Of a stretch of 64,000 nt of DNA, positions 37,639 to 52,160 are shown piece by piece (positions within the stretch are counted from its first letter, which is position 1; each line of letters opens with the position of its first letter). Origin of the DNA: Xestospongia muta (Eukaryota; Porifera; Demospongiae; Haplosclerida; Petrosiidae); contig OY848919.1 in NCBI GenBank assembly GCA_963693285.1, positions 1,325,594 through 1,389,593 on the forward strand. Direction: 5' to 3'. A program made the position numbers and the translations under genes. The notes below the pieces were generated by a model. It made no database searches, had not been told where the DNA came from, and saw nothing but the letters and a program-made list of their open reading frames with translations.

Positions 37639-39117
37639 CTAAATATTTATTACTTATTTCTTCTCTTAATTTAGAAGTTCACCTAAATTTACAAGAGGGT
37701 GTCAAATTAGCTAAAGATGTATGTCATGGAATGCGTCATATACACAGTGTAGAGGCTCTTGTGAATAGATTTGATCTCAACCCTCACAGCATTGTAGTAA
37801 GACCATCATCCATCCATTTATCCATCAGTTTATCCATTTCACATCTCCTTAAGACAAAGTTTATTAACAATATACTGGAGTGAGTTAGTACTCTCTGTTC
37901 TATTTTTAGATTGATAATGATCTCACTGCTAAATTGGATTTATCACGATATCGTTTCTCATTCATGGACAGCAACCATATCTATCATCTACAATGGTGTG
38001 CTCCTGAAGGTCAGTAAAATAATGGATAGATAATGAACAAATGGATGGACTTAGTTGATAAAGGATCTATGATAATGGAGATATAATCTGATACACTTAT
38101 ACACAAAGAGTGTTAATAGATTATTGATTTTTTTTATTAGTTCTACAAAAGAGACCTGATGAGATTGATAAAAGGGCAGCTGACATGTACAGTTTTGCTC
38201 TTATCCTTTGGGAGATAGCTACAGGCAAGATACCATATATTGGTCTATCACCAATGATGGCAGGACTAAAGGTTAGTAATATAATTAAGATAATGTAATG
38301 TAATGAAGTGTAATGATCAATACATTGGCCAGTTGTAGAGGATATAGATTAACTTGGAACAATAGCTGGTGATATTAAATAATGTTTGTGGTTAGTTAAC
38401 AATGTTTGTGGTTAGTTGGTACATGTATATGTACATTGATTAGTTAGTACATTAGATATGGTTATTGTATTGGTCTAATATATTATAGTGGTCCTTTTAA
38501 ACAATGGTCACATGATCTACTATATATTTAATGATGTTGTTGTTTCTATTCTTTAGATTGCTCGTGAGAATGCTCGTCCTATAATACCACAGTTTGTTAA
38601 CTCACACTTACAAAGAATTATTGATATCTGTTGGAATGCTGATCCCAGCAAGAGACCTAAATTTGATCGCATTGAGCCGATAATGTAGAAATTAAATGTC
38701 TCTGATTTTTAGACTACATAAAAAATTATTGTCTCACATCTCTCTAGTTTAGTAAAAGATAATATGTTCTACATTAAATTTGTTAGTTTATTAGTGATTA
38801 TAGAATTTTTTTTCAATTTTTATTGTCCAATGTTTTGTTATACATTATGTTTTATTGACACACAACTAAATTAATATTTAGTCATTTATTTCTATCCCGT
38901 TAGTTAGATATAATCCTGTGACAAAGTTGTGTTTATTTACTATAGAGATCTGTGCCATTATATATACTGTATAGAATGTAGTGACTAATGGAATTTTTCT
39001 TCATTGTGTCCAGCCTCCCTGAGAACTGGAAAATTATTCATCATAATGATTATGATTGATACGGGGGCAATATTCAGTGAACATTTTTCAGGGGCCGGGA
39101 CATACATCACTAGTATC

Positions 39118-39433
39118 ATGAGCTACGCCCAAATGGCTGACGAGACGCAACTGCTTAATGGAAACCCAACAGTTAAAGAGTTATCCCGATATATCATACT
39201 AGGTCCTGACTGGTATATTTTTGGCACTCAACTTGGGCTAGATCATCCAAGTCTAAAAAGTATCCGGGAATCCAATGATGGCGATGACCGCTACAGAACA
39301 ACAAAGATGTTTGAGTTGTGGTTGAATAAAGATCCTTCCCCAACCAGACAAAAAATTCTCAATATTTTGAGAGAGAAATTCATTGGATTGAATAGTATTG
39401 CTAATGATTATGAACATGCAATTAAGAGTGGTA
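39118..39433 (+). CDS. Death-domain exon of NLR2-B
   Basis: Starts MSYAQMADETQ; Death-fold core LGPDWYIFGTQLGLD and TTKMFELWLNKD. Phase-1 donor at 39434. It is followed by a linker exon at 39528 in the matching phase. The NACHT exon downstream is frameshifted, so any product is probably a short Death protein. Confidence 0.75.
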
Positions 39434-39527
39434 GTAAGTAACGTTTCATTGCATGAGCAATACAATCTTGCATATCATGAATAAGAACTTTGATGGATAT
39501 TGTGTCATTTCTTCTCTTTATTTGTAG

Positions 39528-39723
39528 TGCTTGATGATACTAACAGGGACCACTTCAAAGAACAAGATGATACTAACAGGGACCACTTTGAGGAACAAAA
39601 TGATACTAACAGGGACCACTTTGAGGAACAAGGATGCAAGCCTAATTTACAACGTACTGCAAATACTGATCATAAAAGTCAGACAATCTTGCATGAATAT
39701 AATGTTAAAATTCATTTTTAATT
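39528..39723 (+). CDS. Linker exon with three 11-residue repeats, NLR2-B
   Basis: Acceptor TTTGTAG in phase 1. It encodes three tandem copies of the NRDHF repeat (DNA period 33 bp, about 39531-39629), against two in the NLR1 linkers. The usual GTAAGT donor is missing and the frame runs to a stop near 39723. The exon is either terminal (a secreted or cytosolic Death-linker form) or dead. Confidence 0.5.
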
Positions 39724-39794
39724 AGTGACTAATAGCAATTATAATTATTAATAATAATTAATAATTGATAATAATAATTATTATTATCAATTAG

Positions 39795-40114
39795 CAATTG
39801 ATAATAATAGGAAGTCTCATAGATATTGCCGCATACCTAAGTTACTATGTACTTTGATCCTTTTGGCAATAATAATGACAATGATGATAAGTGTGTTTCA
39901 CTTCCACCTAAATAGAAGCTATCCCCTTTCACATTCATCACCTTTAAATTTAAGTAACTATGCTAATTTTCTCAGAACTAAATACAAATCTATTGTTAAT
40001 CCTAAATGGCCTCCATTGTCTTCAGATTTATACATTCTGTTAGACCACTTTCCTACAAAGATGTTGTCACTGTTTTTGATTATTATAAGCACTATTACAA
40101 GAGCTATTAAATGA
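39795..40114 (+). CDS. Truncated NLR exon: TM and stalk, no NACHT (unit B)
   Basis: Counterpart of 13117-13430. The frame is kept, with the basic patch NNNRKSHRYCRIPK and sequon NRS, and an insertion of two residues in the stalk. The acceptor is now next to a TAAT-rich tract (about 39740-39790) and reads ATTAG. It ends with the same ILLDHFPTKMLSLF tail and a TGA. Confidence 0.45.
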
Positions 40115-41186
40115 TGCGAGGCATTTCCCTCTCCTAGCTTGAGATATATATAGCATTGAGTTGAGGGGAAAAAAACAATACAGCTAGCTAACTGTATTAA
40201 TCAGTATGATGCATGAGATTTTAAAGCATTCATTTGTGTAGTCTGTATTAATAAGGTGTCCTTTGCTGTATCTTAAATTGTGTCATTTTGTCTTTTAACT
40301 TGTAGCAATTGGTGATAATAATGGGAGCCATTTTATGATCACTTTACCTAGATATAATCACATGTACAAACTAACAGCTACAAACTGCTTTCTTATATTT
40401 TATTTTCTTTAAACCTATATCTTAATCATATCATAGTACCATGCACTTTGGTAACTTTCTAGAGTCAGTTTACTATTGAGCTTGAACTTGTTCTATCTCT
40501 TTTATTTTAGTTACACATTTTAGACACTTATAGTAGGCCTTTCGTATCGAAGAGGAGGAGAAAGTAGAGCTCCTTCTTTTTACAAACAAATTGGAGATTA
40601 TGCCTGTTGTGCACACACACCCACCTGCTTAATGCATATGTAAGAACAGTACCTGGTGGCTTGAGTTTGCAACTTTTATGGGTAACCAATCAGAATGCCC
40701 AAATCTATGATTTCATTAGTTAGAACAGAACATTCAACTTTGCCTTTTTCTGTTCTGGGTTTTAGTGATCGACTGCTGAACCGCATAGTAAAAGATTAAG
40801 TAACTGCAAGTGTAACATGCTTATGACTGAGTAATTGGCATGTTTGATTTATTGTTTAGAGTAGTTTAGAAATGCTTTACAGTAACATTTAGTCTTCATT
40901 AATATATAGCAAAAAGATGTAGTAGTTTCTGCTATAAAATCAATATTATAATAGTTTTAAGATAATTTTGTGTAATTATGAAATTTTAACCTATTTGATG
41001 TTATATTCAGCTCATAAGTTTGTACCAGTAGACATATATAAAATATAGTTTGGTGATAATGCATAGCCATCATACTTATATATATGGCTATAAAATGCAT
41101 GTATTTGTGTAAACTTGTTTATGTCTTCTTTTTTGTTTAATCCTGTATCTTAATTAAATCGTGCCATTTTGTCTTTTAACTTGTAG
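40115..41186. other. Intron/spacer of NLR2-B
   Basis: Matches 13431-14524, including a partial transmembrane-exon start with acceptor CTTGTAG near 40306. No gene is seen. Confidence 0.55.
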
Positions 41187-44100
41187 CAATTGCTGATAAT
41201 AATGGGAGCCACTTTACAATCACTTTACCTAGATATAGTCACAAGAAGCTACTAACTGCTCTCTTATTGTTAGCAATAGGAATTGCTATATACATGGTGA
41301 TAAGTTTTACTGCATTGCCAACTAGAAGCTATTTCCATTTACATTCATCTAACTTAAAAATTACATATTCTTATTTTCTTGAAACAATGTACCAACCTTC
41401 ATATCAGCCTTATGCTAAGGACTCATCACTTTTAAATAGTGACTATTCAAATTTTCTTAAAATGAACTACAATTCTTCATTAAATACTAATCCTAAATGG
41501 CCTCCATTGTCTTCAGAATTATATATTCCCTTGGCCGCTGTTGAGATGGAAGGTGTGTCACTTAAAGATGCTGATGAGTTCACTAAGTTCACACTAAATG
41601 ACAGTCCAGAACAAATTCTGAAAAGAAAAAGACCAATCATAATTGATGACTTGTTAAAGCCACAAAAACACTCTGATGGTCTCAAGTTTGTTCTAGTAGA
41701 AGGAGCACCAGGTATTGGTAAAAGTACCTTGGCTAAAGAGATTTGTCAAAGATGGTCAACTAATCCCACAGCTGAGAATTATTTGAAACAATTTTCTCTT
41801 GTTATTCTTGTTCAATTACGTGACCAAAGAGCACAACATGCCACTACATTGTATGACTTATTACCAAAAGATCCTAATACTAACATGAAAGAGATAGAAC
41901 AACATTTAAATAAAACATATGGACAAAATGTTCTTTGGATTTTGGATGGTTTTGATGAACTACCTCATGATCAAAGACAACAAGGCTCTCTTTATCGTCG
42001 TCTTATTGAAGGAGACATCTTGAAACAATCTACCGTCTTAGTAACTAGTCGACCTACAGCAAGTGGATCATTGGTTCAGATTGTAGAGAATGGTAAGAGA
42101 AGAGCAAAACGAATTGAGATTGTTGGGTTTAACTCTTCAAGAATTGAAGAATATGCAAAAGAATATTTTAAGGACAAACCTAACCAACTACAATCTTTTA
42201 TTAACTATTATAAAATTACTCCTGTAATTGAGAGACTAATGTATATTCCTTTAAATGCAGCCATTGTCTGTAAAGTGTATGATGAGAACTACACTAGAAA
42301 ACTTCAATTTCCAAAGACAATGACTGAACTCTATGATGCCTTCATTCGAGCACTTATTTTAAGACATCTTCTTAATATGAAACAAATTGGTGAAGACTTT
42401 AGAATGCCCCCAAGATTAATGTGTAAAGAGGATTTGAATCATTTACCAGAGACTGCTCAGAAGGAATTTTGGAAGCTTACAAAGGTAGCATATGATGGAG
42501 TGAGAGCACAACAATATATTTTTAATGATACTATGATGACTGATATAAAGGACAATCTTGGTTTAATGAATGATATAAGTGGCATTAGTGTATCCATTGG
42601 TACACAATATACCAGTAGTTTCCTTCATACAACACTACAGGAATACTTGGCTGCTCTTTATATTGCTAACAAACCAAATAACTTTGCTAAACAGGTGTTT
42701 TTGCATATCACAGAGCAATTACAAAAGCCTTGGATAGACTTTACAAAGAAAGTTGTTATGGATGTAATGCTTTCAATTCTAAATCAACCATCTGAGAAGA
42801 ATCTTGAAGTTGTTCTTGTATTTTATGCTGGAATAACAGAAAAGCTTCAAACTGAGTTGGATGATTACATTTTCACAGCAACATCAGAATCAGAGTTTTA
42901 TTCCACACTATTTGCCAGATGTATATATGAGTCACCTCGATTAAGTACTAAATATCAAAATCGATATCTATTGAATAACTGGGATTTGTTAATGGAACCA
43001 TTAGATTACTACATTGTTGGCTACTTAATATCACATTATAATATATCTTTAGATGTAAAAATTAGATCTGGAGACAGTTATGAATTTATCACTAAAGCCC
43101 TTCCATTCCCTCCAAAGGAACCTCAAGGACAATTGAAATTGAAATTTGTTGGTGTTTTTGATTCAGACAAGTTGTTTCAGCTCCCTAAAGTGATAGTAAA
43201 AGGTCTAGAATTACATTTTCAAATACAAATAATTCATACGTTATTATCCAAGCAACTAAGTCATTTCCAAACTTACGACTGCTCCGCATCACATCTCCCA
43301 TAATATCATGTAACAAGATTTGTGTTCACATGCAGACTTTTGATTATTTGAAAGAACTTTACATTTACTTAGAAGGAACTTATGAAGAGTTGTCTTCACT
43401 AATACCACTCATTCAATCAGGAAGACCTATTAAACATCTTCGACTGACATTGTTTTATGATTATTGCCCACCTCTTCACATGCTCTTTTACCCTTCATCA
43501 CTGGAAAGAATGGAACTTCATTGCCACCCTTTTGGTGTCTTTGCTAATGAATATAAAATTGATTTCAACACAACTTTAATATCTCAGAACACAAATCTAA
43601 AAGAATTGAAAATTGGTGTTGAATGTCCAATGATAATTTTTTTATTGGCTAACACTACTCGATTGAGATCTGTAAAACTGGATACTTTTGAAAATTTTAT
43701 GCGTATATTCATTTTTCAAAAACATAATCCTGGATTTAAAGTAAACCAATATCATCCATGTAGCAAAATTTGTGTTCATCTACTTTATTACAAGTATTTG
43801 AAAAAACTTGTTATGGCAATAAATGGAACTTATGAGGAAATATCTTCTATTATTCCACTCATTCAACCAGGAAGACCACTTAAGCACCTTCAATTGCATA
43901 TGATCCAATGGACAAGCAGCTGTCCACCAAGTTACATGCTATTTTATAGTTCATCTCTGAAAAACCTTGGGTTGTTTTGTGACTGGTCTAAATACTTAAC
44001 ATGTGAAGTCAACTTCAACACAAGTCTAATATCTCAGAACATAAATCTAAAAGAATTACAGATTAGTGTTAATTGTCCATACTGGGATACCATACTGTTG

Positions 44101-44601
44101 TCACTAGCTAAGTATACTAGTAAACTGAGATACTTAATAACTTACCACTATAATGATCATTCATTAATAACAACTGCTTCTAATAGTAAGTTACATCATC
44201 ATTTGATAACTTTACATTATTTGGAGGAACTTGCTATTACAATAAATGGAACAGAAAAGGAGATATCTTCAATTAACCAACTAATTCGACCAAAAAGACC
44301 ACTTAAACGCTTGCGACTCACATTAGTATCATATGGTACTAGTCCACCCATTTACATGCTGTTATATCCTTCATCTTTAGAAAAACTAGAACTACTATGC
44401 TATGATCATGTGAATGTTAAAACCAGTTTTTTTATCTGTGATCTGAACTTCACCAAAAATCTAATATCCCAAAATACAAATCTCAAAGAATTGGTGATTA
44501 CTACTAGCTGTCCTTGTATAGACACATTTTCTTCATTGCTAGTTAAAACTAAAATTAGCACTCGTACATATATCAAAGACATTAGAAATATATTAGTATA
44601 G
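41187..44601 (+). pseudogene. NLR2-B NACHT-LRR exon, one frameshift
   Basis: Phase-1 exon after CTTGTAG. TM, stalk, Walker A GAPGIGKST, Walker B LWILDGFDELP, TSRP and LQEYLAALYIA are all open. Two extra bases near 43214-43215, compared with unit A, shift the frame before the first LRR-like repeat. The remaining LRR region (to 44601) is open in another frame. The site differs from both NLR2-A lesions. A protein with NACHT but almost no LRR (about 680 residues of this exon) is still possible. Confidence 0.85.
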
Positions 44602-45575
44602 TCTATCCCTTTATATGCTGTTATATCTTTCATCATTGGAAAAACTAGAAGGACTTTGCTATCTTCTTAACTGTAATATATTGTATATTTGTTATTTTAT
44701 TTAATCTCTTATTAATGATTTATGATGTATTTTTATTAGGTTGATCAATCGTGTGTTATGTTTTAGTTCCACTTTTCCTTAATCTGTTTTGTATTTAAAC
44801 ATGCTTTACAATTCTGTAGTAGATATATACAATATACTAGTTGTGATTATTTTGTGAATTCAACTGTTTGGCATGTCCCCCCCCCCCCCTTTAAGTTACC
44901 TCATATTTGGTGACAAGGGTCATATGGTTAATGGTTGCTGCTACTCATTGTCACCTAAGAGAATTCAATAGTAAAGAATGGGAGACATATATCGAGCATC
45001 CACAGGAATATTTTACATCAAAATTAATGATGTCCAAGATGCAAGCAACCAAAGGGAAATCCTTCTTATCTGGTGTGGAGCAGTGACTTATTGTCTCATG
45101 ATCATATGCGTCCAGAACATATTGGCCTTCAACAAAGCACATGTAACTAAGTAATAGTCATGTTCCTGCCAGCTAGTCATTTAAGGTCAACTCCTTAATC
45201 CCTCTCACAAGACTACCTGCTGGTTATAGTACAACATTACTTGTTTATTGTATTTATTGATAATAATTATGCAATGATACAAAACATGAACAAAGGAACA
45301 ATTTAAACTAGGGTAACCGAGACTTGGCTGAAAACAATATAGTTATAAATCATTTTAAAACAGTACAAATTGGTTGTGGACTGAAAGTTATTGTGCAAGA
45401 ACAAGTAATGAAAACGGTCCAGTACTAATGGATGTTTAAGAGATCATTAGATTTTGTAAGTACTGTCATCCAGCTCACTTTAAAGTTCAGACACCGGATG
45501 TGATGTCACGTTGTAGTACTGCTTACATTCTACTGTCTTCACTTTGTCTTTTCACTTGTAATTGGTGATGTAATA
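44602..45575. other. Spacer between NLR2-B and NLR3-B
   Basis: Contains the LRR relic after the stop, a C homopolymer (44878-44890) absent from unit A, and the conserved unidentified minus-strand stretch 45142-44951. No other gene is seen. Confidence 0.5.
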
Positions 45576-48500
45576 ATGGAGCCTACTAATTTGAGGTCGT
45601 CTAGTTATAAGCCACAAACTGCCGAACCAGAGAAAAATGAGATGCTGGAGTTCCTTTCTCCTATTTCTGCTAAGTGGTACGAAATTGGAGATTTACTCGG
45701 AGTTGATTCTAACACTATGGAAGGATTGTGTAATTCACCCCTTTCTAATGAAGTGAAGCTGTCGAAGGTGTTACAGAGATGGATAGAGATAACAGAGTCA
45801 ACTTCAGTGACGTGGGATGAAATAATTCGTGTCAAGTCATTGGTTACTGATAAACCAAGTATGTACTTTGACCTTTATCATGCATATGTTTCTATAGTAA
45901 ATATACATTACTGCAAACTATGAATGGCCTATATAACCTTCAGAGCTATGGATTTCCCGATAGTGTGATGTGATTTTGTGTCTTGGTCCCATGTAGACAT
46001 ATCTCTGTTATGATGCAAATTGATGTCACTACTTCTGAATGTGAACAATATTATCCGCTAATTATATATGGGATTTCTGTTAGACCACTTTCCTATGAAG
46101 ATATTATCACTGTTTTTGAATATATAAGCAGTATTTCAAGGGCTATGAAATGATTTCCCTCTCCTAGCTTGAAATATAACATTGAGTTGTGGACCTTCAA
46201 ACAATATAGCTAATTAACTGTATTAATCAGCATGATACATGAGATTTAAAACATTATATTGTGTAGCCTATATTAATAAGGTGTCCTATATTGTATCTTA
46301 AATTGTGTCATTTTGTCTTTTAACTTGTACCAATTGGTGATAATGATGGGAACCACTTTACAATCACTTTACTTAGATATAATCACACAGGTATAATATG
46401 TATATACACATTTAGTCTGCAAAGAAATGTTACTGAACAATTAGCAATGCAAGTAGTCTGACATTTGTTTGTTTTAGGTAAGGAATGTACCTGTTTGTGT
46501 TGGTATGAAAATTGTAAGTGTGTGAAAATGAATATGAATATTATTACTGATGCTTGTGAATTAAGAATACTATTCAATAATATTTCACGTTTGTATATGT
46601 GGACAACATTTTTCAAGTGTCGTAAATTCCTGAGCTAGGACAAAATAGTGCTAATAAAGATTTGGAAGTAAAAAAGGAAACAAACAATTTTGTAATTAAT
46701 AAAACATTATATTTAATCCATTATTCAAAATATATTATGAATTATATACTATAATAATTACCGTGAATTTGAGAATCCATTACAGAATGCATTCCGATTT
46801 TTATTAACTGAATTGGTATATTTCAACTTTGTTTTGTTCAATTCTGGGTTTTAGTAATTGACGCCTGACCTTCATAGCAAAAGATTAATAATATTCATTG
46901 CAGCATTTGCAGGTACTATAAATGTGACTCTGGGCAATTGGCATTGTTGTGTGATTGAAGCTTTAATATATATAAAATATAGTTATAATGCATATCCATC
47001 AAACTAGGCTTTAAAATATAGTTGTGTAAACTTGTATCTTTTTTTTTTTGTTTGTAGCTTATAATGGAACACCATGTAAGAGTCATTATTGTGTATTGTT
47101 AGGGATAGCAATGGGAGTGATTATCAGCTTATTATTTCCATGGAATTTGTATGGAAAGTATCCTAGCTATCTTAAAATGAAGCACAAGTCCATTATTAAC
47201 GAGTATCCACTATCTTCAGAACTGTACATTCCCTTAACTGCTGTTGAGATGGAAGATGTGTCACCTGAAGATGCTAATGAGTTTAGTAAGCATTACAGTC
47301 CTGAAGAAATTCTGAAAATAAAAAGACAGATCATATTTGATGACTTGTTAAAACCAACACAACACTCTGATAGCCTCAAGTTTGTTCTAGTAGAAGGAGT
47401 ACCAGGTATTGGTAAAAGTACCTTAGCTAAAGAGATTTGTCAAAGATGGTCAACTATTCACACAGCTGACAATCATTTGAAACAATTCTCTCTTGTTATT
47501 CTTGTTCAATTACGTAATATACAACATCCCACTACATTGTTTGACTTATTACCAAAAGATTTTAATACTAACATGAAAGAGATAGAACGACAGTTAAATA
47601 AAACATATGGACAAAATGTTCTTTGGATTTTGGATGGTTTTGATGAACTACCATATAACCAAAGACAAGAAGGCTCTCTTTATTGTCGTCTTATTGAAGG
47701 AGACATCTTGGAAAAGTCTACTGTCTTAGTGACTAGTCGATCTACAGCAACTGGTGCATTAGTCCACTTTTTTGAAAGTAACAAAAGCATAGCAAAACGA
47801 ATTATGATTGTTGGTTTTAACTCTTCAAGAATTAAAGAATATGTAAAAGAATATTTTAAAGACAAACCTGACCGACTACCATCTTTTATTAACTATTATA
47901 ATAGTAGTCCTGTACTTAAGAGACTAATGTATATTCCTTTAAATGCAGCCATTGTCTGTAAAGTGTATGATGAGAGCTACACTAGACAACTTCAATTTCC
48001 AAAATCAATGACTGAACTATATGATGCCTTTACTCGAGCACTTATTTTAAAACACCTTATAGTCAAGAAACAAGTTCCTAAAAACTTTGGAATGCCCTAT
48101 AAATTTATGTGTAAAGAGGATTTTAAACTTTTGCCGGAGACTGCTCAGGATAAATTTTGGAACCTTACAAAGTTAGCATATGATGGAGTGAGGACACAAC
48201 AATATATTTTTAATAATACTATGATGACTGATATAAAGGACAATCTTGGCTTAATGAATACCGTAAGTGATTTTAGTGTATCCGGTGGTACACAAAATAC
48301 CAGTAGTTTCCTTCATACAACACTACAGGAATACTTGGCTGCTCTTTATATTGCTAATAAACCAAAGGAATTTGCTAAAGAGATGTTTTTTCATATCATA
48401 GGGCCTTTACAAAAGTCTTGGTTTGCCTCAGTAAATGAATTGATTAACCTTTTTACAGTAATGTCATTAAAAGAGCAAAATGGCTATTTTGATAAACATG

Positions 48501-50347
48501 TATTGTCTTTGAATCGGCATTCCAAGAATCTTGAAGTTGTTCTTGTGTTTTATGCTGGAATAACTGGAAAAATTCAAATAGAGTCAGATGATCATACTTT
48601 TACAGTATTATCAGAATCAGAACTCTATTCTACACTATTTGCCAGATGTATATATAAGTCACCTCAATTAAGTACTAAATATCAAAATCAACATCTACTT
48701 ATTAATCCTTTTTTGTCAATGGTACCATTAGATTACTACATTGTTGGCTACTTAATATCACATTATAATATATTACTGACTGTAAAAACTACATCTGCAG
48801 ACAATTATGAATTTCTTTCTGAAGGTATTCGATCCTTTCCAAAGGAAGCTCAAGGACAGCTAACATTGTTAAACATCAAATCTTTTCATTTCAAAAGTAT
48901 GCAGCTGTTCCAACTACCTAAGGTGGCAATCAAAGGTCTATCTATTATGGAAAGATTATTTGCTTCATACATCATCAACATAACTAAGTCATTTCCACAC
49001 CTACAACTGCTGTATTACCATTTTCCCATATCATGTAACATGATTTGTGTTCACCTACAAACTTTGGATCACTTGACAGAGCTTACTATTAATTTAAAAG
49101 GAACTTATGAAGAATTGTCTTCATTAATGCCACTCATTAAACCAGAAAGACCTATTAAACATCTTAAACTGATATTATCATATGATGATTGTCCACCTCT
49201 TGACGTGCTCTTTTATCCTTCATCTCTGGAAAGATTAGAACTTATATGCAACCCTAGTCATGCTGTAAGAGTCAGAAGTACTCGCTGTAAAATTAATTTC
49301 AGAGAACATCTACTTTATATATCCCAGAATAAAAACTTAAAAGAATTGGTAATTGGTTATGAGTGTCCGATGACCATTTTCTCATTAGTTAGCACTACTC
49401 AATTGAGATCTATTACACTGGGAGAGTCTAATTACAAAATGTATTATGTTATTTTCAAACTGGAAAGTTTGTCTATGTTTTCAGGACACCGTCATCTACC
49501 ATGTAGCAAAATTTGTGCTTCCCTAATTTCCTTAAAGTACTTAGAAGAAGTAGTTATGACATTAAGTGGAACTCATGAAGAAGTGTCTTTTATTGTACCA
49601 CTTATTCAACCAGGAAGACCACTTAGACATCTTCAATTGTATCTTTTATTGGACAGGAACAGTGACTGTCTGCCTAGTTATATCCTCTTTTATCCTTCAT
49701 CTTTAGAAAAACTAGAACTGTTTTGTAAGTCGTCTAAAAGGATTTACATAACCTGTGAAGTCAATTTCAACAAAATTCTAATATCTCAGAATACAAATCT
49801 AGAAAAATTGATGATTAGTGTTAATTGTCCATACTGGGATACCATACTATTGTCACTGGCTATTGCCAACACTAGTAAACTGAGATCCTTAATAACCTAC
49901 CATTATAATAGTCCTTCATTAATAACAGGTGCTGCTAGTAGTAAGCTACATCATCACCTGATAAGTTTGCATTATTTGGAGGAACTTGCTATTCCAATAA
50001 ATGGAACAGAAAAGGAAATGTTTTCAATTGTGCAACTAATTCAACCAGGAAAACGACTTCAATACTTACAACTCACGTTAGTGTCATATGGTACTAGTCC
50101 ACCAATTCATATGCTGTTATACCCTTCATCTTTAAAAAAACTAATAGAAATTCTTTGTTATGATCATTCAAATATTAAAACCAGTGTTCCCTGTGAACTT
50201 AATTTCAACAAAAGTCTAATATCTCAAAATACAAATCTCAGAAAATTGATGATTTCTTATACCTGTCCTTGTATAGAAATATTCTCCTCATTACTAATTA
50301 AAACTATAAGTAGCATTCATTTTAATTTTATTTTCCCCAATATATAA
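45576..50347 (+). CDS. NLR3-B: Death-TM-NACHT-LRR receptor, intact
   Basis: Two exons, 45576-45858 and 47058-50347, joined in phase 1, give 1190 residues with no linker exon. Residues 1-94 form a Death-like domain different from that of NLR1 (AKWYEIGDLLGVD, KVLQRWIE). A hydrophobic segment lies at about 107-124 (VLLGIAMGVIISLFF). NACHT: Walker A GVPGIGKST near 210, Walker B LWILDGFDELP near 286, TSRSTATG. LQEYLAALYIA is followed by the same three LRR-like repeats as NLR1. ATTAAA lies at 50352. Start taken at the first ATG before the Death fold. It is the only full-length NLR3 in the window, since the unit A copy is deleted. Unit B appears to lack the splice-acceptor-like TTGTAG seen upstream of this ATG in unit A. 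Confidence 0.85.
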
Positions 50348-51267
50348 CACAATTAAATGACTTAATTCATTCACTTTTTATTTAAAGAAAACAACTGAAA
50401 CTGCATGGCATGAAGTCATGTCTTTTATTGAATATGTATCTGTCACCTTCTTATAGCCTTCCCTATTAATAAGTATTATCATCAAGCATGTGATATCAGC
50501 AGTACTTCTGTAGGGATGGCCGAGATTGTCCATTGAAATATATTGTCAGAAATTACAGAGTACCTCACCCAAAACACATCAGAATATCTCAGTACTTGTC
50601 TTTCTTCCTCCATAGAGTTATGACCATGTTATGACTGTAAGCATCACAGTAGATGATAAATGCTGAATTGTTCATTTTTTCTTCAACATTTTCACCAATC
50701 TCTTTTGAGTTATTGATAGCCAGCACATTAGTGACACACAATGATTGTTTACTGAAGTAACTTTTAGTGCAAAAAAGCCAACAAAAAATTAATAACTTAC
50801 TCAATATAGTGCAAATTTGAAAGGAATACTGATTACTAACAATAGCTGACAACACATATGAACATTGATTTTACACTTAAATTATGTGTCATTTTGTTCC
50901 TACTTCCCAGAATACTAAAATCAATTCAATTCTTCATTATTAATGTAAAACTATAGGACTTTATCAATTATAATATTTTATTATTATCATGTAGTTGTTG
51001 GACAATTTAGGAACCATTGCAGGCCCAGCTAATAAATGTACAAGCAGTTTCTCCCGATCCAACACTTTTCTTGAGATATAACATTTAAATTAGATGTCTA
51101 TTCAACTTTAACATCAAATACATATAGTATTGTAGAGACACACAGAGACAATAAATATCACACATGAACATAGGACAATAGCAGGTAAGACAAAGAAACA
51201 AAAATCATCCTATATAACTGAACTACACTATAGCTATTAGTACACAATATTAATATTAATAATATAC
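50348..51267. other. Spacer downstream of NLR3-B
   Basis: Like 23425-24321. The unidentified minus-strand stretch is open for 88 codons here (50855-50589) and ends MVITLWRKKDKY. TXNDC15 exon 3 is missing from its expected place. Confidence 0.45.
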
Positions 51268-51389
51268 CTGTCATATTAGCTAAGATATCTTTGATTTCAT
51301 CACTGTTCATATCAGTTTCTATATTATACACACCATGTCTAGAATAATAGAGGAGAACTTGAGGTACATAAGCTAAGAGGTATTTCTCT
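51268..51389 (-). pseudogene. TXNDC15: Isolated TXNDC15 exon 2 behind NLR3-B
   Basis: Same 122-bp remnant as 24322-24443, with its splice signals kept and exons 1 and 3 absent. Confidence 0.8.
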
Positions 51390-51743
51390 CTAAGTAATAG
51401 AAGGACAGATAACACTAACATAGTGATAACTTAATAGATGGTCTTATGATAAGAACATTGATACTCTCTATATACAAGAAACTTGTTTTACTTTTGTGTA
51501 TTATTTATTATTGATTTCTAAAATTAATGGACATGACTGTACTATTGAGGACTGTTTCCATGATCCTCTACATCCTACTATTTATCTGTCCATCCATTTG
51601 ACAAACCGTCTATCTGTTTATCCATCCATCCATTTATTAATGCTGACATCCTCTTGAGCTCAATCGCGTCCATTCTATGAGACCAACTCATTAATACTGT
51701 CATCATAAGTTGCCACTCTGGAATTGTCTCTGCAGGTACGTAT

Positions 51744-51992
51744 CATGGGCGCAGCTACACTAAATTATTGGGGGGGGGGGGGGGGGCCAAGTGTATAAGG
51801 TGTGCAAAGCACACTAAAATTTTTTCCTGCTACTTCATGAGAATGTGTCTAATTAATCGAAATTACAATCATTCAATATTGCATTTTTTTGTTTTAAATT
51901 TTATTTGAAATCACCAACTGTTTAGTAACCATTTTAATCATTAATTTTGGGGACACTACTGGCTGTAGGGGGCCAACAAAATTTTGCCCTTG
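51744..51992. mobile_element. hAT-like element, internally deleted, unit B
   Basis: Flanked by the same GTACGTAT duplication (51736-51743 and 51993-52000). Only 249 bp remain. There is no nested palindrome, the right inverted repeat is mostly lost (TTTTGCCCTTG), and there is a long G run near 51769. Confidence 0.82.
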
Positions 51993-52160
51993 GTACGTAT
52001 ACAAGCATCCAAGTATAAGTACGAACAACACTTTGTCACTCGTTTGAAGTCATTTCCACTATAATCCAATTATCTATACTGCTCTCAAATGTCACTGTAG
52101 GCTACGTTGAACAAGAATTCATATATAGATATATATATGTGTGGAGGAGTGTCCTTCAAA